DNA from: Neoarius graeffei
Taxonomy: Eukaryota; Chordata; Actinopteri; Siluriformes; Ariidae
DNA length: 64,000 nucleotides
Direction: 5' to 3'
Assembly: GCF_027579695.1 (NCBI RefSeq)
Contig: NC_083572.1
Location: forward strand, 17,832,421 to 17,896,420
This document shows positions 53,452 through 64,000 of the stretch, in pieces (the first letter of the stretch is position 1; each line of letters begins with the position of its first letter). The notes beneath the pieces were generated by a model. The model saw only the letters and a list, made by a program, of their open reading frames with translations, was not told the DNA's origin and searched no databases. Position numbers and translations under genes: made by a program.

Positions 53452-55279
53452 AAAAAAAAAAAAAACACTAGAATTTGGTGCACAAGTTTTAATTTTCTTT
53501 GGGTTTTCTGAAATCAACACAGGGTCAAAATTATACATACATGGTCAAAAATGTACATATGCTCACTTAGATTATTAATTCAGAGGTGCTGAAACTTCCA
53601 CAATGTCTCTTATCTTGCCAAAGCAGAGGTCTCTTAACTTCCTGTTAGTGATCATGATTGACTACAACTGGTAGCTTCTCTGTGCCTTCATAAAAAGGGT
53701 TTGTTTACAGCACTCCTTGGATTTACCAACACACAGTAAAATGGGAAAGTCCAAAGAGCTCAGTGCAGATCTGAGAAAGAGGATCGCAGATATGGGTCCG
53801 TCTCAGAAACTGGTCTCTCATTTGGGACATTATGGTCAAAAAATAAATTTTCTAATTTTACTATTTTTTTTGCCTTTTTAAGGGAATGCGATGTAGTCAA
53901 CCATTTATGTAGTCAACCATTTATCATGTCCCAGATCAAGCCGCTGTTTTTCCACAAATTTGCAGAATTTTTGCCAAATTCTGAATATTCACATCAAAGA
54001 TTTAGTTTTATCTGTATTATTTCTTTCATCATTTTATTTCAAATTAAAACTAACATCACCATTCAAAACCATATAGTTTATTGACTGGGAGTAGTGGGGT
54101 ACCCCCACAGTACCCAGTTTCTGAGACAGACCCATATACACAACTCCGGAATGTCTCTTGGAGCCATTTCTAAACAACTGCAAATTCCAAGATCAGTTCA
54201 AACAATTGTATCCAAGTTATTGTGAGGTGTAGTCACTTTGCCAAGCCACTTTGCTTCAAGAAAACCTAAACTGTCACCCTCAGCTGAAAGGAAATTGGTT
54301 TGGATGGTCAGGAACAACCTGGGAACCACCATGGCACAGCCCTGCCATGAACTAGAAGCTGATAGATCACTGTCTACAGTTCAGATCACCATGGACTAAG
54401 AGGCTGCTATCCAAGAAATAACCCCCTGCTCCAAAATCGACACTTTCAAGCTTCACTAAAGTTTGAAGCTGACCACACGGACAAAGAAAAAGCCTTCTGG
54501 AGGATAGCTGTATGGTCAGATGAGACAAAAATTGAGTTGTTTGGCCACAATGACCACCATGTACAGAGGGACACTGTACCAGCTGGTGGTGGTGGTAGGA
54601 TCATCATGCTCTGGGGCTGTTTTGCTGCCAGTGGAACTGGTTCATTGCACAAAGTGGATGGAATAATGAAGAAGGAGGACTACCTCAGAATACTTCAGCA
54701 TAAACCATCAGAAACTTGAACACGACTTGGGAGTTACAGTAGGACAATGAACCCAAACACACATCAGAGCTGGTTGTGGAGGATGAAGCAGGCTAACATT
54801 AAGCTTAAAACAAGTCCTGACTTCAACCCTATTGAAAATATATGGACCGTGCTTATAAATAGAGTCCATGCAAAAAGAAAAAAAACACAAATTTAATTGA
54901 ACTCTATCAATTCTACCATGAAGAGTCATGGAATATCCAACCAGAATTCTGCCAGAAACTTGTTCATGGTAAACAAAAATGTTTGGTCAAGGTGAATCTT
55001 GTGAAGAGACATTTTACCCAAATATTAGGTGTGCTGTATGTAAATTTTTGACCCTGTATGTATAATTTTGACCCTGTGTTGATTTCAGAAAACCCAAAGA
55101 AATTTAAAACTTGTGCACCAAATTCTAGTGTTTTTTTTTTTTTATTAAAGATGTATATGCTGTACAACCATTCTGCCACAGAAAAAGAACAGGAAATTAC
55201 TGAAAGCCCAAATATTGTCATGACATTCATATCCAAGATGACATTCATGTCGCTGTATGTAAACTTCTGACCACAACTG
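53452..55279 (+). mobile_element. Old Tc1-like element, left end lost
   Basis: The right terminus CTTCTGACCACAACTG lies before TA (55280-55281). The inner part of the left terminus (AGAATTTGGTGCACAAGTTT) is the complement of sequence at about 55095-55130, but the outermost left bases are missing at the junction with the 51848-53449 Tc1. The transposase reads in pieces (GKSKELSADLRKRIADMG; LGAISKQLQIPRSVQTIV; ALMCVWVH-like debris on the other strand is not real). A MITE interrupts it. Confidence 0.7.
53794..54133. mobile_element. Short MITE inside the Tc1 remnant
   Basis: The inverted ends GGGTCCGTCTCAGAAACTGG and, reversed, GGGTCTGTCTCAGAAACTGG match at 19 of 20 positions. ATAT lies on both sides. 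It splits the transposase debris right after the first helix-turn-helix. Confidence 0.8.
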
Positions 55280-55459
55280 TATAATTGGCCTTCACCTGTG
55301 AAATATTAAAGCAGCTCCTGTTTTCTGAACAAAAAACACCTCAGTTGAACTGTCATTAAAAAGACTTTTATTTTGAAGGGAAGCAGTGAAAATGAAGGAT
55401 AAGGAGCATTCTAAAGAAGTAAAGGATAAGGTAAGAGAATTTCATAACTTAGGAATAGG

Positions 55460-55814
55460 CTGGGCAGCACTATTCCTAAGTTATGAAATGCAGTGGTTAG
55501 CACAAACTCACAGCAACAAAGTTCTGGGTTCAAACCTGGTGGCTGACTGGGGCCTTTCTATATGGAATTTGCATGTTCTCCGCCTGCCTGTATGGGTTTC
55601 CTCTGAGCGCTCCGATTTCCTCCCAAAGACATGTAGATTAGGTCAACTGGCTACTCTAAATTGCTCATAGGTGTGAATGTGAGTCTGAATGATTGTTCAT
55701 CTCTGTGTTAGCTTTGCAATAGATTGATGACCTGCCCAGGGTGTACCCAGCCTCTTGCCTGAGCTTGCCTGCTACCCTGATGGATAAGGTGGTATAGAGG
55801 ATGGATGGATGTCT
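55460..55814 (+). mobile_element. Divergent member of the main SINE family
   Basis: This copy has clear but diverged head and body (GGTTCAAACCTGG in the box B region; CAACTGGCTACTCTAAATTG). It is flanked by the duplication GGAATAGG (55452-55459 and 55815-55822). It is older than the other copies. Confidence 0.75.
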
Positions 55815-55840
55815 GGAATAGGGTGTAAAATTATATCTAA

Positions 55841-56182
55841 TGCCCTGTCCACACGGCAAAGGATTCAGGTGAATCTGATAAAATTGTTTATCGTTTCGGC
55901 CTGGCGTCCACACGGCACCGGTGTTTTGGGTGCCCCAAAACGAAATCTTTTGAGAACGGGTTCCAGAGTGAAAAAATCTGGCAACGGCGCCGTTGCGAAG
56001 TCGTCTGGATGAGTAGAACGGATTTGTTTACGATGACGCCACAATCACATGACTGTCAGTGCTTTACACCGGGTAGAAGTGTAACGAACTCGATGCGAGT
56101 TGTCAACAAATCCTATAACTTGGTTCATGAAACACGCTTACAAAATATTTTCACTGTGAATATTTATTGTGTAATGGTGCAA

Positions 56183-56221
<39 letters not shown>

Positions 56222-56790
56222 GAGAATAGCCCTTAGGGCAGAGTCTTTAGTCCAAACACTGCGGAAGCAGTACCAATCCGCGCACCGCCTCTGCACTTTC
56301 CAAAAACAAAAACAATCCCGCCAGCAAAAATAGGAAAAAAAGGAGCGATCTCACCTCTTCAGATGTTGGTTTAAGTCCGACAATACATTCCTCAAAAAGG
56401 GCGTAGAAGAACGCATAGCATCAACGCATAGCATTCAATTTATTCTGGACCATTAAAGAATTCTGGAGGATATCAGAATGTTGGCGTACCGGCTTCCATC
56501 TACCCCCATTCATTCCTCTTTCCGCGTCTTTCATTTTATGCTACTGATTAATAATCAAAACTTTATGTGGCTAATGCTACAGAAGAAGGGGTTTATGCGC
56601 ATGCGTCTACATCTATTGTTTTGGTGTCTCTGATGGGACCGTCTTACAGCGCACGTAGAGGTGTGGCATGTGTATTGCATCGTTTTCAGCAAGCGTTGCG
56701 TTGCCATATGAACCTGATATTTTACTGATCCGTTGCCCATGTGGACGCGATATTTAAAAAAAAAAATCTCATTGTCGTGTGGATGTAGCC
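55841..56790. mobile_element. Harbinger-type MITE, 950 bp
   Basis: TAA borders both sides (55838-55840, 56791-56793). The ends TGCCCTGTCCACACGGCAA and, reversed, GGCTACATCCACACGACAA are imperfect inverted repeats. An (AG)n run lies at about 56185-56219. No transposase. Confidence 0.78.
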
Positions 56791-56882
56791 TAAGAGTTTG
56801 GACATTCCAGTAAGCACTGTTGGATCAATAGTGAGGGAGTGAAACCTGCATCACGCCAATTAAGCACTAACTAGACAAGGCC

Positions 56883-57162
56883 TAGGAGCGCAGGTGGCCA
56901 AGTGGTTAGAGCGCTTGACTGCTAAGCGAATGGTCCCCGGTTCAAGCCTCGGCTCGACGAGGATCTGGGGCTCGCTCCCTGTCCACCCAGCAGTGAATGG
57001 GGACCTGGTGGAAAAACACTGGGGAAGTCAAAGGCGGCGAGGAAAGGAACTGGCCATCCTACCTCACCATGCCGATGGCCTAGACAGAGTGTGTTCTCTA
57101 ACAGGCACTCCCCCCAACGTACGTACCCAAACGTATATATGGGACTCTTTGACTCGCTTTTG
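56883..57162 (+). mobile_element. tRNA-Ser-like SINE
   Basis: The head GGTGGCCAAGTGGTTAGAGC, with CTTGACTGCTAAGC where the anticodon arm would be and GGTTCAAGCC as box B, resembles a serine tRNA with anticodon GCT. A non-tRNA body follows. The 10-bp duplication AGACAAGGCC (56873-56882, 57163-57172) shows that it is a retroposon and not a functional tRNA gene. Confidence 0.85.
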
Positions 57163-57944
57163 AGACAAGGCCTTCCCTCAAAACTCAATGCAGGCCATAC
57201 CACAATTAACACCATCACGACAGTGAAATATGGTAGTGGCAGCATCATGCTCTGGGGAACCTGGGCTTCATGTCAAAAATAAAAAGAGAGTCGATAATAC
57301 CAGGGGGATATTCTAAGAGAACTTGAGGAAAACTAAAGCTTGGGAGAAACTTCATCTTTCAGCAGGACAGTGGACACGATGCCAAAACAAAGGAGTGGTC
57401 AAAACAAAAAAGGTGAATATTCGACAGCGGCCAGGCCATCAGCACAGATCTGAATCACATTGAGAATCTGTGGCACTGTTTGAAATTTGTATTCAAAAAA
57501 CAACATCCAAACAACCAGAAGAACCTTGGAGCCAAACTGCCTGGAAGAATGGGAAAAAAATAACTCTGAAACAGTGTTCGAAGCTGGTAGAAACTTCCCT
57601 CAACAGACTTGAAGCTGTTACTGCAGCCAAAGGTGGTTATTCCAAGTACTGTACTAGTCTGAAGGGGTTGAATACTTACACAAGCAGCATGTCTTTCTTT
57701 CTTTCTTTCTTTCTTTCTATGATCTGCTGGCAAATAATGAATTCTGACTTTGAAATTTTACTTTAACAGCATATTGGTTTGTAGTAAAAATACTGGCTGG
57801 GACAATCTGTCTAAGCATAATTTGTAATCCAGATGAATCTGAGGACTTTTTAGGGATTTGAATTCTTTTGCTCTGCACGGTTATTTTTATGTACAAACTG
57901 CCCATAGCAACTGATAGACCAAAGTTATTGTGCAACTGCAGCAG

Positions 57945-58370
57945 GGGTTCTCAAACGTTTTGCAGCCAAGGGCCACTGTAAAATAAATTCCACAAAGTCA
58001 AAGTGAACTTTATTGTCAATCAGACCATGGAACAGAATTACACAGAGGACTGAAATTGCGTTTCCCCAAACTCCAAATGTGCAGTATTAAAAAATTGACA
58101 CACAACTAAACATAAAAGTGCACACAGACATCAACAGCTAAGCAAATTAACAACATATAGACAGACAGTGGGCATACAGTTCCCAGAATATTCACCGTGA
58201 TCCAGAAATGTTGTCAAGTTTGAGGTAATGTAGTCCAGAATTGTAGTTCCAGAAATGTAGTCAAGTTATGACTAGTCAAGTGTATGTTACTGGGGTGCAA
58301 TAGTACAAGGGTAGAATAATACAAGGTGCAAACAAACCACCAGCATAGATTTTTTTTTTTAATGCACATA
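57945..58370. mobile_element. hAT-like end and LINE 3' fragment
   Basis: CAGGGGTTCTCAAACGTTTT resembles a hAT terminus. From about 57995 (GTGAACTTTATTGTCAATCA) the sequence resembles the 3' end of a LINE in reverse orientation. Neither is complete. The DNA from 58371 to 58923 shows no gene. Confidence 0.4.
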
Positions 58371-58935
58371 ATCCAACTATTCAAACATTAGGCTTATTAT
58401 TTAATTGCATACAATTCCTGGACTTTCCATCAGTAGGTTAATTAAAGTCCAAGTTAACATTACTTGTTTTTGAGGTTTTGTAAGCAACCCATTCCATTAA
58501 AATGCCCAGTCAAATAGGCAAATGACTATAAGAACTGTAGTTAATAAAACTACAGATTACCAATAAATGTATTTGTTTTGATTATGGTGGTTGGTGATTT
58601 CCACCACTATAAAAGCATAAATAAAGATCATGGACCCCTAGGACTCTCCAGTCCCTATATTAAGCACCACTACCATATAATGTCTAGTGCTGCCAACTGA
58701 ACAAATTTGTCACTAGGTTTGACAACTTCTAAGACACTGTTAATGACGATTTTTTAAAACCAAAGAACTGAGTGACAAATTTAGAGATTTTCAGAACAGA
58801 CATTAGCAACTGTCCTAGATTTAATAGGGTTCACCAATTCACATTACAGTTGCTGGCTATGAGTTGAGAAAGCAGCTTTGGTTAACTCATCACTAGTGTG
58901 TAAAGCCTAATGGAGTTGTGCTTGCACTGAATACC

Positions 58936-59308
58936 CATCCATCCATTATCTCTAGCCGCTTTATCCTGTTCTACAGGGTCGCAGGCAAGCTGGAGCCTAT
59001 CCCAGCTGACTACAGGTGAAAGGCGGGGTACACCCTGGACAAGTCGCCAGGTCATCACAGGGCTGACACATAGACACAGACAACCATTCACACTCACATT
59101 CACACCTATGGTCAATTTAGAGTCACCAGTTAACCTAACCTGCATGTCTTTGGACTGTGGGGGAAACTGGAGCACCCAGAGGAAACCCACGCGGACACGG
59201 GGAGAACATGCAAACTCCGCACAGAAAGGCCCTCGCTGGCCACGGGGCTCAAACCCGGACCTTCTTGCTGTGAGGCGACAGCGCTAACCATTACACCACT
59301 GTGCCGCC
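58936..59308 (-). mobile_element. tRNA-derived SINE, full length
   Basis: This reversed copy is flanked by the 12-bp duplication GCACTGAATACC (58924-58935 and 59309-59320). The following stretch to 59841 has no recognised gene. Confidence 0.92.
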
Positions 59309-59841
59309 GCACTGAATACCACTGTTCCCAAAAACCAATCACTGATCGCCATTGTTGGTCCTACCTGCAATACTGCTTTGTTTTAAAACTGTCATCTTGG
59401 CTATTTGTATTAAAAGTGAGTTATTCTATCACTATGTTCATTTCCTGACTACTCACTGCCACTTTTTCTCTGTGTTCTTGATAGAAATTATAAAATAGAC
59501 AAACTATCTGGCCATATTGTGTCTTAAATGTCAGTTACTTGATAATTTTTTGTGCATAGAACTGTTGTTTAAAGTGTATGTAATGTCTCTAAACCCCACT
59601 TTTTTCCTTGTACAAAGCAACAATCATTATGTTGATTGACCATGTGTTTTCGAACCATGGCTGATCCAAAAGGCCATAAATTGATTGAAAATCAGTAAGA
59701 TTAGCCGATTTTCACGGATCATCTGGATGAGTCTGCCAAGACTCATCCAGAAGATCCTGAAGGGGTGTGTGACGTCACACATGTAACAATTCAGGTATCA
59801 ATTTCATTCATGTGTGCAGCAGTGGTTAGACCAGTCTCGAT

Positions 59842-60012
59842 ATGGAATCACGTTTTGGAGAGAATTCTGATAGTGATTGGGATTCTTATATGTCGGATGA
59901 AGGAGCAGATGATTATCAAGGATATTCTGGAGTAAATGGTTATCTTTTTGAGAGAAAGAGACGAGAAACTGCCAGTTCACGACAGTCTTCCTTTGTAGCG
60001 TGCGTGAGATAG
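59842..60012 (+). pseudogene. P2X7-like domain N-terminal fragment
   Basis: The ATG at 59842 opens a 56-codon frame with an acidic serine stretch (GENSDSDWDSYMSDEGADD) followed by GYSGVNGYLFERKRRE, a variant of the G-Y-x-x-x-x-PY-x-FE-P motif of transposon-borne P2X7-like proteins. It ends at TAG (60010-60012), directly before the gypsy LTR, so the retrotransposon may have cut it. The upstream CG-rich TGTGACGTCACACATG at about 59768 could belong to its promoter. Confidence 0.45.
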
Positions 60013-60585
60013 TGTCATGAGCTGTTTTCCTGCCACTCTCAGTGAGTAACCTTCCTACATTATCTTCACCGGCCACACCCACTGCCATAATTCAATCACT
60101 ACCCTAACCTATCCATGCTCATAGGCAATGAGCCAATCAGTGCCTTCACCTGCAGCCACTTGCAATCAGTGCCTCTGCTGTATTTTAACCCCAGTTCTCC
60201 AGTAGCTCTCTGTCAGATCGTCTGCAACACTCAGCGTGATAACCTGCTCTGTGTTCCTGCTACTCTGACTCCTGAAGATATTCAGTTCCGTCCGACTCTG
60301 TCTGCTCTCCAGCCCCGGTAACCTGATCTGCCTTCTGTCCTGCTGACTCTGCCTCTTGCCTGCCTCTCCTGTACCTTCGCCTGATCTCCAGCTTGCCCAG
60401 CCCTGCTGCTCGCCTGCCTCTCCATCAGCCCGGTGTGAGCAGCCCTGGCTGGAGCCCAACTCTGCGGTGAGCTACCAGCCTCCTGCCTGCTACCTGCCAC
60501 CACTAACTCCCTCATTCCTTTCCCTTTTATTTAATAAACTGTGGTTCGAGTGCATTTGGTCTCCTCTCCTGTCTGGTCCTTGACA
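60013..60585 (+). mobile_element. 5' LTR of a Ty3/gypsy element
   Basis: It starts TGTCATGAGC and ends TCCTTGACA, giving the short inverted TGTCA...TGACA termini of an LTR. AATAAA at 60533-60538 is its polyadenylation signal. The gag start follows 18 bases after the LTR. The 3' LTR lies outside the window. Confidence 0.85.
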
Positions 60586-60603
60586 GAATGATCTGACCAA
60601 GAC

Positions 60604-61623
60604 ATGGAGTCAGCGCCCGAACCATCTGCTCTAGACTGGCTGCAGCGCACCGAAGGAGATGTCAGTCGGATGTCTGCCGACATTGCAGCCCTGATCCAGC
60701 TTGGTCATCATCAGCAGCAACAGCTCCAGCAACAGCAACAACGACTGGACCAAGCACTCCAGCTGCTCACTGCCCTAGCACCCCCTGCTCCTCCGAGTCA
60801 ACCACCGCCGCCCCTCGATGCATCAGCCCCTGTCATACCTGCCGCTGCTGTGCCAGCTCCGGCAGGTGCTCCTGCTGCACTCGATGCCCCGGAACCCAAG
60901 GTCGGCAGTGACCCCTCCCAAGTCCGTGCTTTCCTGACCAGCTGCCAGTTGCTGTTCGACCTGCAGCCCAGAACCTTCACGTCAGAGGCAGCAAAGGTGG
61001 CCTTCGTCATCACTCGTCTGACTGGCCGCGCCCGCCTGTGGGGAACTGCTGAGTATGAACGCCGGACACCGGCGTGTGCCTCCTTCTTCCTGTTTGCAGA
61101 GGAGATGACTAAGGTCTTCGACCTGGGCTCGTCGTCAGTAGAGGCATCCGGAGGACTGATGAGTATTCGCCAAGGCAGACGAACAGTGGCTGACTACTCG
61201 ATCGATTTCCGGACCTTGGCCCGGCACAGCAAGTGGAACATGCAGGCGCTGGTGGACGCCTTTCTGCACAGCCTGGCTGACTACATGAAGGACGAATTGG
61301 TCTCTTACGAGCAATCATCGACACTCGATGAGGCAATTGCCCTGGCCGTCCGCATTGACCGCCGGATCCAGACCCGTTGACGAGAGAGGGCCCGCCAGAC
61401 TCAGTCAGTCACCAGCGCACGGAGTAACCCAGCCCCTTCTACGCCTCCTGCTGCTTCTCCGCCGAGACTTCTGGACCAGTCAGAGCCCATGGAGATCGGC
61501 CGTGCTTCCCTCAGCCCGGCAGAGCGCCAGCGTCGGATCACCTCCAATCTGTGCCTGTACTGTGGGGGTGATGGTCACTGTGCTGCCTCCTGCCCAGTAA
61601 AAGCCCGAGCTCACCGGACATAG
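60604..61623 (+). pseudogene. Gypsy gag with one internal stop
   Basis: The frame opens at ATG 60604 with an acidic start, a glutamine-rich coiled-coil stretch (about residues 35-58), a proline/alanine linker, and then the capsid-like retrotransposon gag domain (PSQVRAFLTSCQLLFDLQP ... FDLGSS). A TGA at 61378-61380 interrupts it after RRIQTR, probably a CGA to TGA change. The same frame continues to a CCHC knuckle (CLYCGGDGHCAASC) and stops at TAG 61621-61623. It packages the element's RNA in the cytoplasm when intact. Confidence 0.88.
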
Positions 61624-64000
61624 GAGGGGCCCGGCTGAGCTCAATAACCATCCACTCCTCCACCAGCCAGAAACCGATGCTCTAAGTTTGCCTCCGTCTG
61701 TTGGATTCCACCCACACCCTGGCCGCCCTGGTTGACTCTGGCGCCGAGGCAAACATCATGGACACCGAGCTTGCGCGCCAGTTGGGTCTGCAAAGCCATC
61801 ACTTATCCAGCGCTGGATGGCCATCGCCTTGGCACTGTCACCCGCCTCACTGTCCCGTCCCGATGACTCTTTCAGGCAACCACCACGAAACCATCCAATT
61901 TCACCTGCTCCGTTCCCCCGGCCAACCTCTCATCCTGGGCTATCCATGGCTCCGCCAGCACAGTCCTCACCTCAACTGGGCCACTGGAGCGATAAGAGAA
62001 TGGGGCAAGGACTGCCACCGGGCCTGTTTACGAGCCGCCACTCTAACCCCCTGTACTCTACCTGCCAGCTCTGCCCCCGACCTCACTAATGTCCCAGTGT
62101 GTTACCACAGCCTTCGGGAGGTATTCAGCAAAGCCAAGGCCACTTCCTTGCCCCCTCACCGGCCCTACGACTGTGCCATTGATCTCCTCCCAGGCATTGC
62201 ACCACCCAAGGGCCGTCTCTACTCTCTGTCCGCCCCGGGAAGGAAGTTGATGGAGGACTACATCAGTGACTCTCTGGTTGCTGGCCTCATCCGTCCATCC
62301 TCCTCTCCCACCGGCGCTGGGTTCTTCTTCATGGGGAAGAAGGATGGATCCCTGCACCCCTGCATCGATTACAGGGGTCTCAACGACATCACTGTCAAGA
62401 ACCGATACCCTCTCCCACTGCTTACCTCCGCCTTCGAGCTGCCCCAGGGAGCCACGGTCTTCACCAAACTCGATCTCCGGAATGCCTACCACCTGGTTCG
62501 GATAAGGGAGGGAGACGAGTGGAAGACCGCGTTCAACACCCCCACCGGTCACTATGAATACCTGGTGATGCCGTTTGGCCTTACCAACGTGCCAGCGGTA
62601 TTCCAGGCTCTGGTGAATGACGTCCTGCGAGATATGTTGAACAAGTTTGTGTTTGCTTTCCTTGACGACATCCTGATCTTCTCCCAAACCCTGTCCGAAC
62701 ACACCCAGCATGTCCAGCAAGTGCTCCGTCGTCTCCTTGAAAACTCCCTCTTCGTCAAGGCAGAGAAGTGTGAGTTTCATGCCAAGTCTGTGGGGTTCCT
62801 GGGGTACATCGTGGCAGAGGGGAGCATTCAGATGGACCCCGCCAAGGTCTCAGCAGTGACTTCATGGCCAGTACCAGAGAGCAGGAAGAAGTTTCAGCAG
62901 TTCCTGGGCTTCGCAAATTTCTACAGGAAATTCATTCGTAATTACAGCACCATTGCGTCACCCCTCACCGCCTTGACCAGCACCAAACAGCCCTTCGTCT
63001 GGACTCTGGCTGCTAACGAAGCCTTTGCCACTCTCAAGGCTCGGTTCACCACTGCTCCCGTCCTCCGGATGCCAGATGCAGAGCGGCAGTTCATCGTAGA
63101 GGTGGACGCATCGGATGTGGGAGTCGGGGCAGTGCTCTCACAGAGGTCAGCGGATGACAACAAACTCCATCCCTGTGCGTTCTTCTCCCGCCGGCTATTG
63201 CCGGCCGAACGCAATTACGACATAGGCAACCGGGAACTGCTGGCGGTCAAGCTCGCTCTGGAGGAATGGCGTCATTGGCTGGAGGGGTGCGTAGTCCCAT
63301 TCCTGGTCTGGACAGACCATAAGAATCTGGAATACATCCGCACAGCCAAACGACTCAACCCCAGACAGGCCCGCTGGGCTCTCTTTTTCACCAGATTCAA
63401 TTTTACCCTTTCGTACCAGCCCGGATCTCGCAACACCAAGCCTGACGCACTCTCCCGCCAGTTCCAGAAGGATGATGCCCCCTCCAAGGATCCGGCTCCC
63501 ATCCTACCTGACCCCTGTATCGTTGCTGCTCTGACCTGGGACATCGAAGAACGAGTGCGGGAAGCCCTCCGTGACCAACCCAGCCCCAGTGCATGCCCTG
63601 CAAGTTGCCTCTTTGTTCCTGAAGACCTGCGATCCCAGGTTATACAATGGGGACACGACTCCCATCTGGCCTGCCACCCTGGTTCCACTCGCACCTACCA
63701 CCTGTTCGCCCAACGGTTCTGGTGGCCTTCTATGAGCAGGGATGTGCGAGACTTCGTCTGAGCCTGCCCTGCCTGTAATCAAAATAAGTCCTCCAGCCAG
63801 CCCCCTGCCAGTTTGCTCCAGCCTCTGCCCGTGCCAATGCGACCCTGGTCCCACATCTCCCTGGATTTTGTTACGGGTCTGCCCCCTTCTAACGGGATGA
63901 TGGTCATACTCACCATCGTGGACCGCTTTAGCAAGATGGCACACTTTGTTCCCCTCCCAAAACTACCATCAGCCAAAGAGACCACCCAGATCGTCCTGCA
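61624..64000 (+). pseudogene. Gypsy pol, partial, two stops
   Basis: In the same frame as gag. After a TAA at about 61684-61686 the open part from 61701 shows the aspartic protease ([11 protein letters not shown]), the reverse transcriptase ([13 protein letters not shown] and [11 protein letters not shown] with the two catalytic aspartates), RNase H ([35 protein letters not shown]) and the integrase zinc region (H-x-H before [14 protein letters not shown]). A TGA at 63759-63761 stands just before ACPACNQNK. The integrase core begins ([22 protein letters not shown]) and is cut by the window edge. Exact start of pol after gag is not certain. Confidence 0.9.

Larger units (their letters stand above)
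55282..57780 (+). mobile_element. Tc1-like element with three insertions
   Basis: Pieces of one transposase read through the inserts: KDKEHSKEVKDKVREFHNLG (55394-55452), then CKIISKSLDIPVSTVGSIV (from 55823, across the MITE), then the glycine-rich block at 57230 and the C-terminal part ending LNRLEAVTAAKGGYSKY (about 57640). A SINE, a Harbinger-type MITE and a tRNA-Ser-like SINE sit between them. Stops and frameshifts abound. The left terminus is replaced by the neighbouring Tc1. Confidence 0.65.
60013..64000 (+). mobile_element. Ty3/gypsy retrotransposon, runs off the edge
   Basis: LTR, gag and pol (protease, reverse transcriptase, RNase H, start of integrase) appear in the gypsy order. Only three stop codons interrupt about 3.4 kb of coding sequence, so the insertion is fairly young. 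GC content is well above that of the surrounding DNA. Confidence 0.92.

Noticed and set aside
56883-56960. tRNA-Ser-like sequence as a functional tRNA gene
   Set aside because: The acceptor stem is not formed, a SINE body follows and a 10-bp target duplication flanks the whole unit.
61480-63985. Long minus-strand frames antisense to the gypsy pol (for example 62058-62780, 240 codons)
   Set aside because: They are shadows of the GC-rich pol frame and show no domain, whereas the plus strand shows all catalytic motifs.

Overview
The window is nuclear DNA of a teleost fish. It holds two multi-exon vertebrate genes with GT-AG introns. Around them lie tRNA-derived SINEs, Tc1-like, hAT, Harbinger-type and TTAA-target DNA transposons, LINE fragments and LTR elements of fish type. 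The abundance of one SINE family (about 18 copies) and of Tc1 elements would suit a catfish-like lineage, but that last step is a guess. There are no bacterial-type operons. Most open frames longer than 60 codons lie inside repeats.

Genes. pnkd (+ strand, nine coding exons, 15687-26787) encodes a membrane-anchored glyoxalase-II-like metallo-beta-lactamase-fold protein of 362 residues, with every zinc-binding residue visible. catip (+ strand, ten coding exons, 32758-48883) encodes the ciliogenesis-associated TTC17-interacting protein of 372 residues, ending in an RIIa-like segment. The pair stands head to tail, 6 kb apart. From memory the human orthologues are neighbours on 2q35, so this is probably a conserved block. 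No other host gene is complete. A single ube2o-like exon (7838-7974) is a stranded fragment.

Layout. 1-15.6 kb is repeat-dense upstream DNA: a SINE split by a Tc1 that is itself split by a SINE, a candidate 4.8-kb DNA transposon (3791-8626) carrying a RecQ-type helicase fragment and the ube2o exon, a GT-rich minisatellite, paired SINEs, and a hAT deletion derivative. 15.7-26.8 kb is pnkd, with LINE, TTAA-element, SINE and Tc1 insertions in its introns. 26.8-32.7 kb is intergenic, with a decayed Tc1, GC-rich TATA-bearing tandem repeats, a minisatellite and nested foldback elements. 32.8-48.9 kb is catip; its intron 2 holds a candidate two-gene transposon (THAP-type plus P2X7-like), and its intron 9 is one Tc1 copy swollen to 6 kb by nested insertions. 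48.9-59.3 kb is a graveyard: a SINE sitting on the catip stop codon, a collapsed retrovirus-like LTR element, and several interrupted Tc1 copies. 60.0-64.0 kb is the 5' two thirds of a recent Ty3/gypsy element that runs off the right edge.

The items most worth following up are the 3791-8626 element with a 9-bp target duplication, the THAP/P2X7-like convergent element at about 35.06-37.14 kb, the SINE placed just upstream of catip exon 3, and the GC-rich tandem units that each carry a TATA box. All calls rest on reading the sequence and remembered family features; no database search was run.
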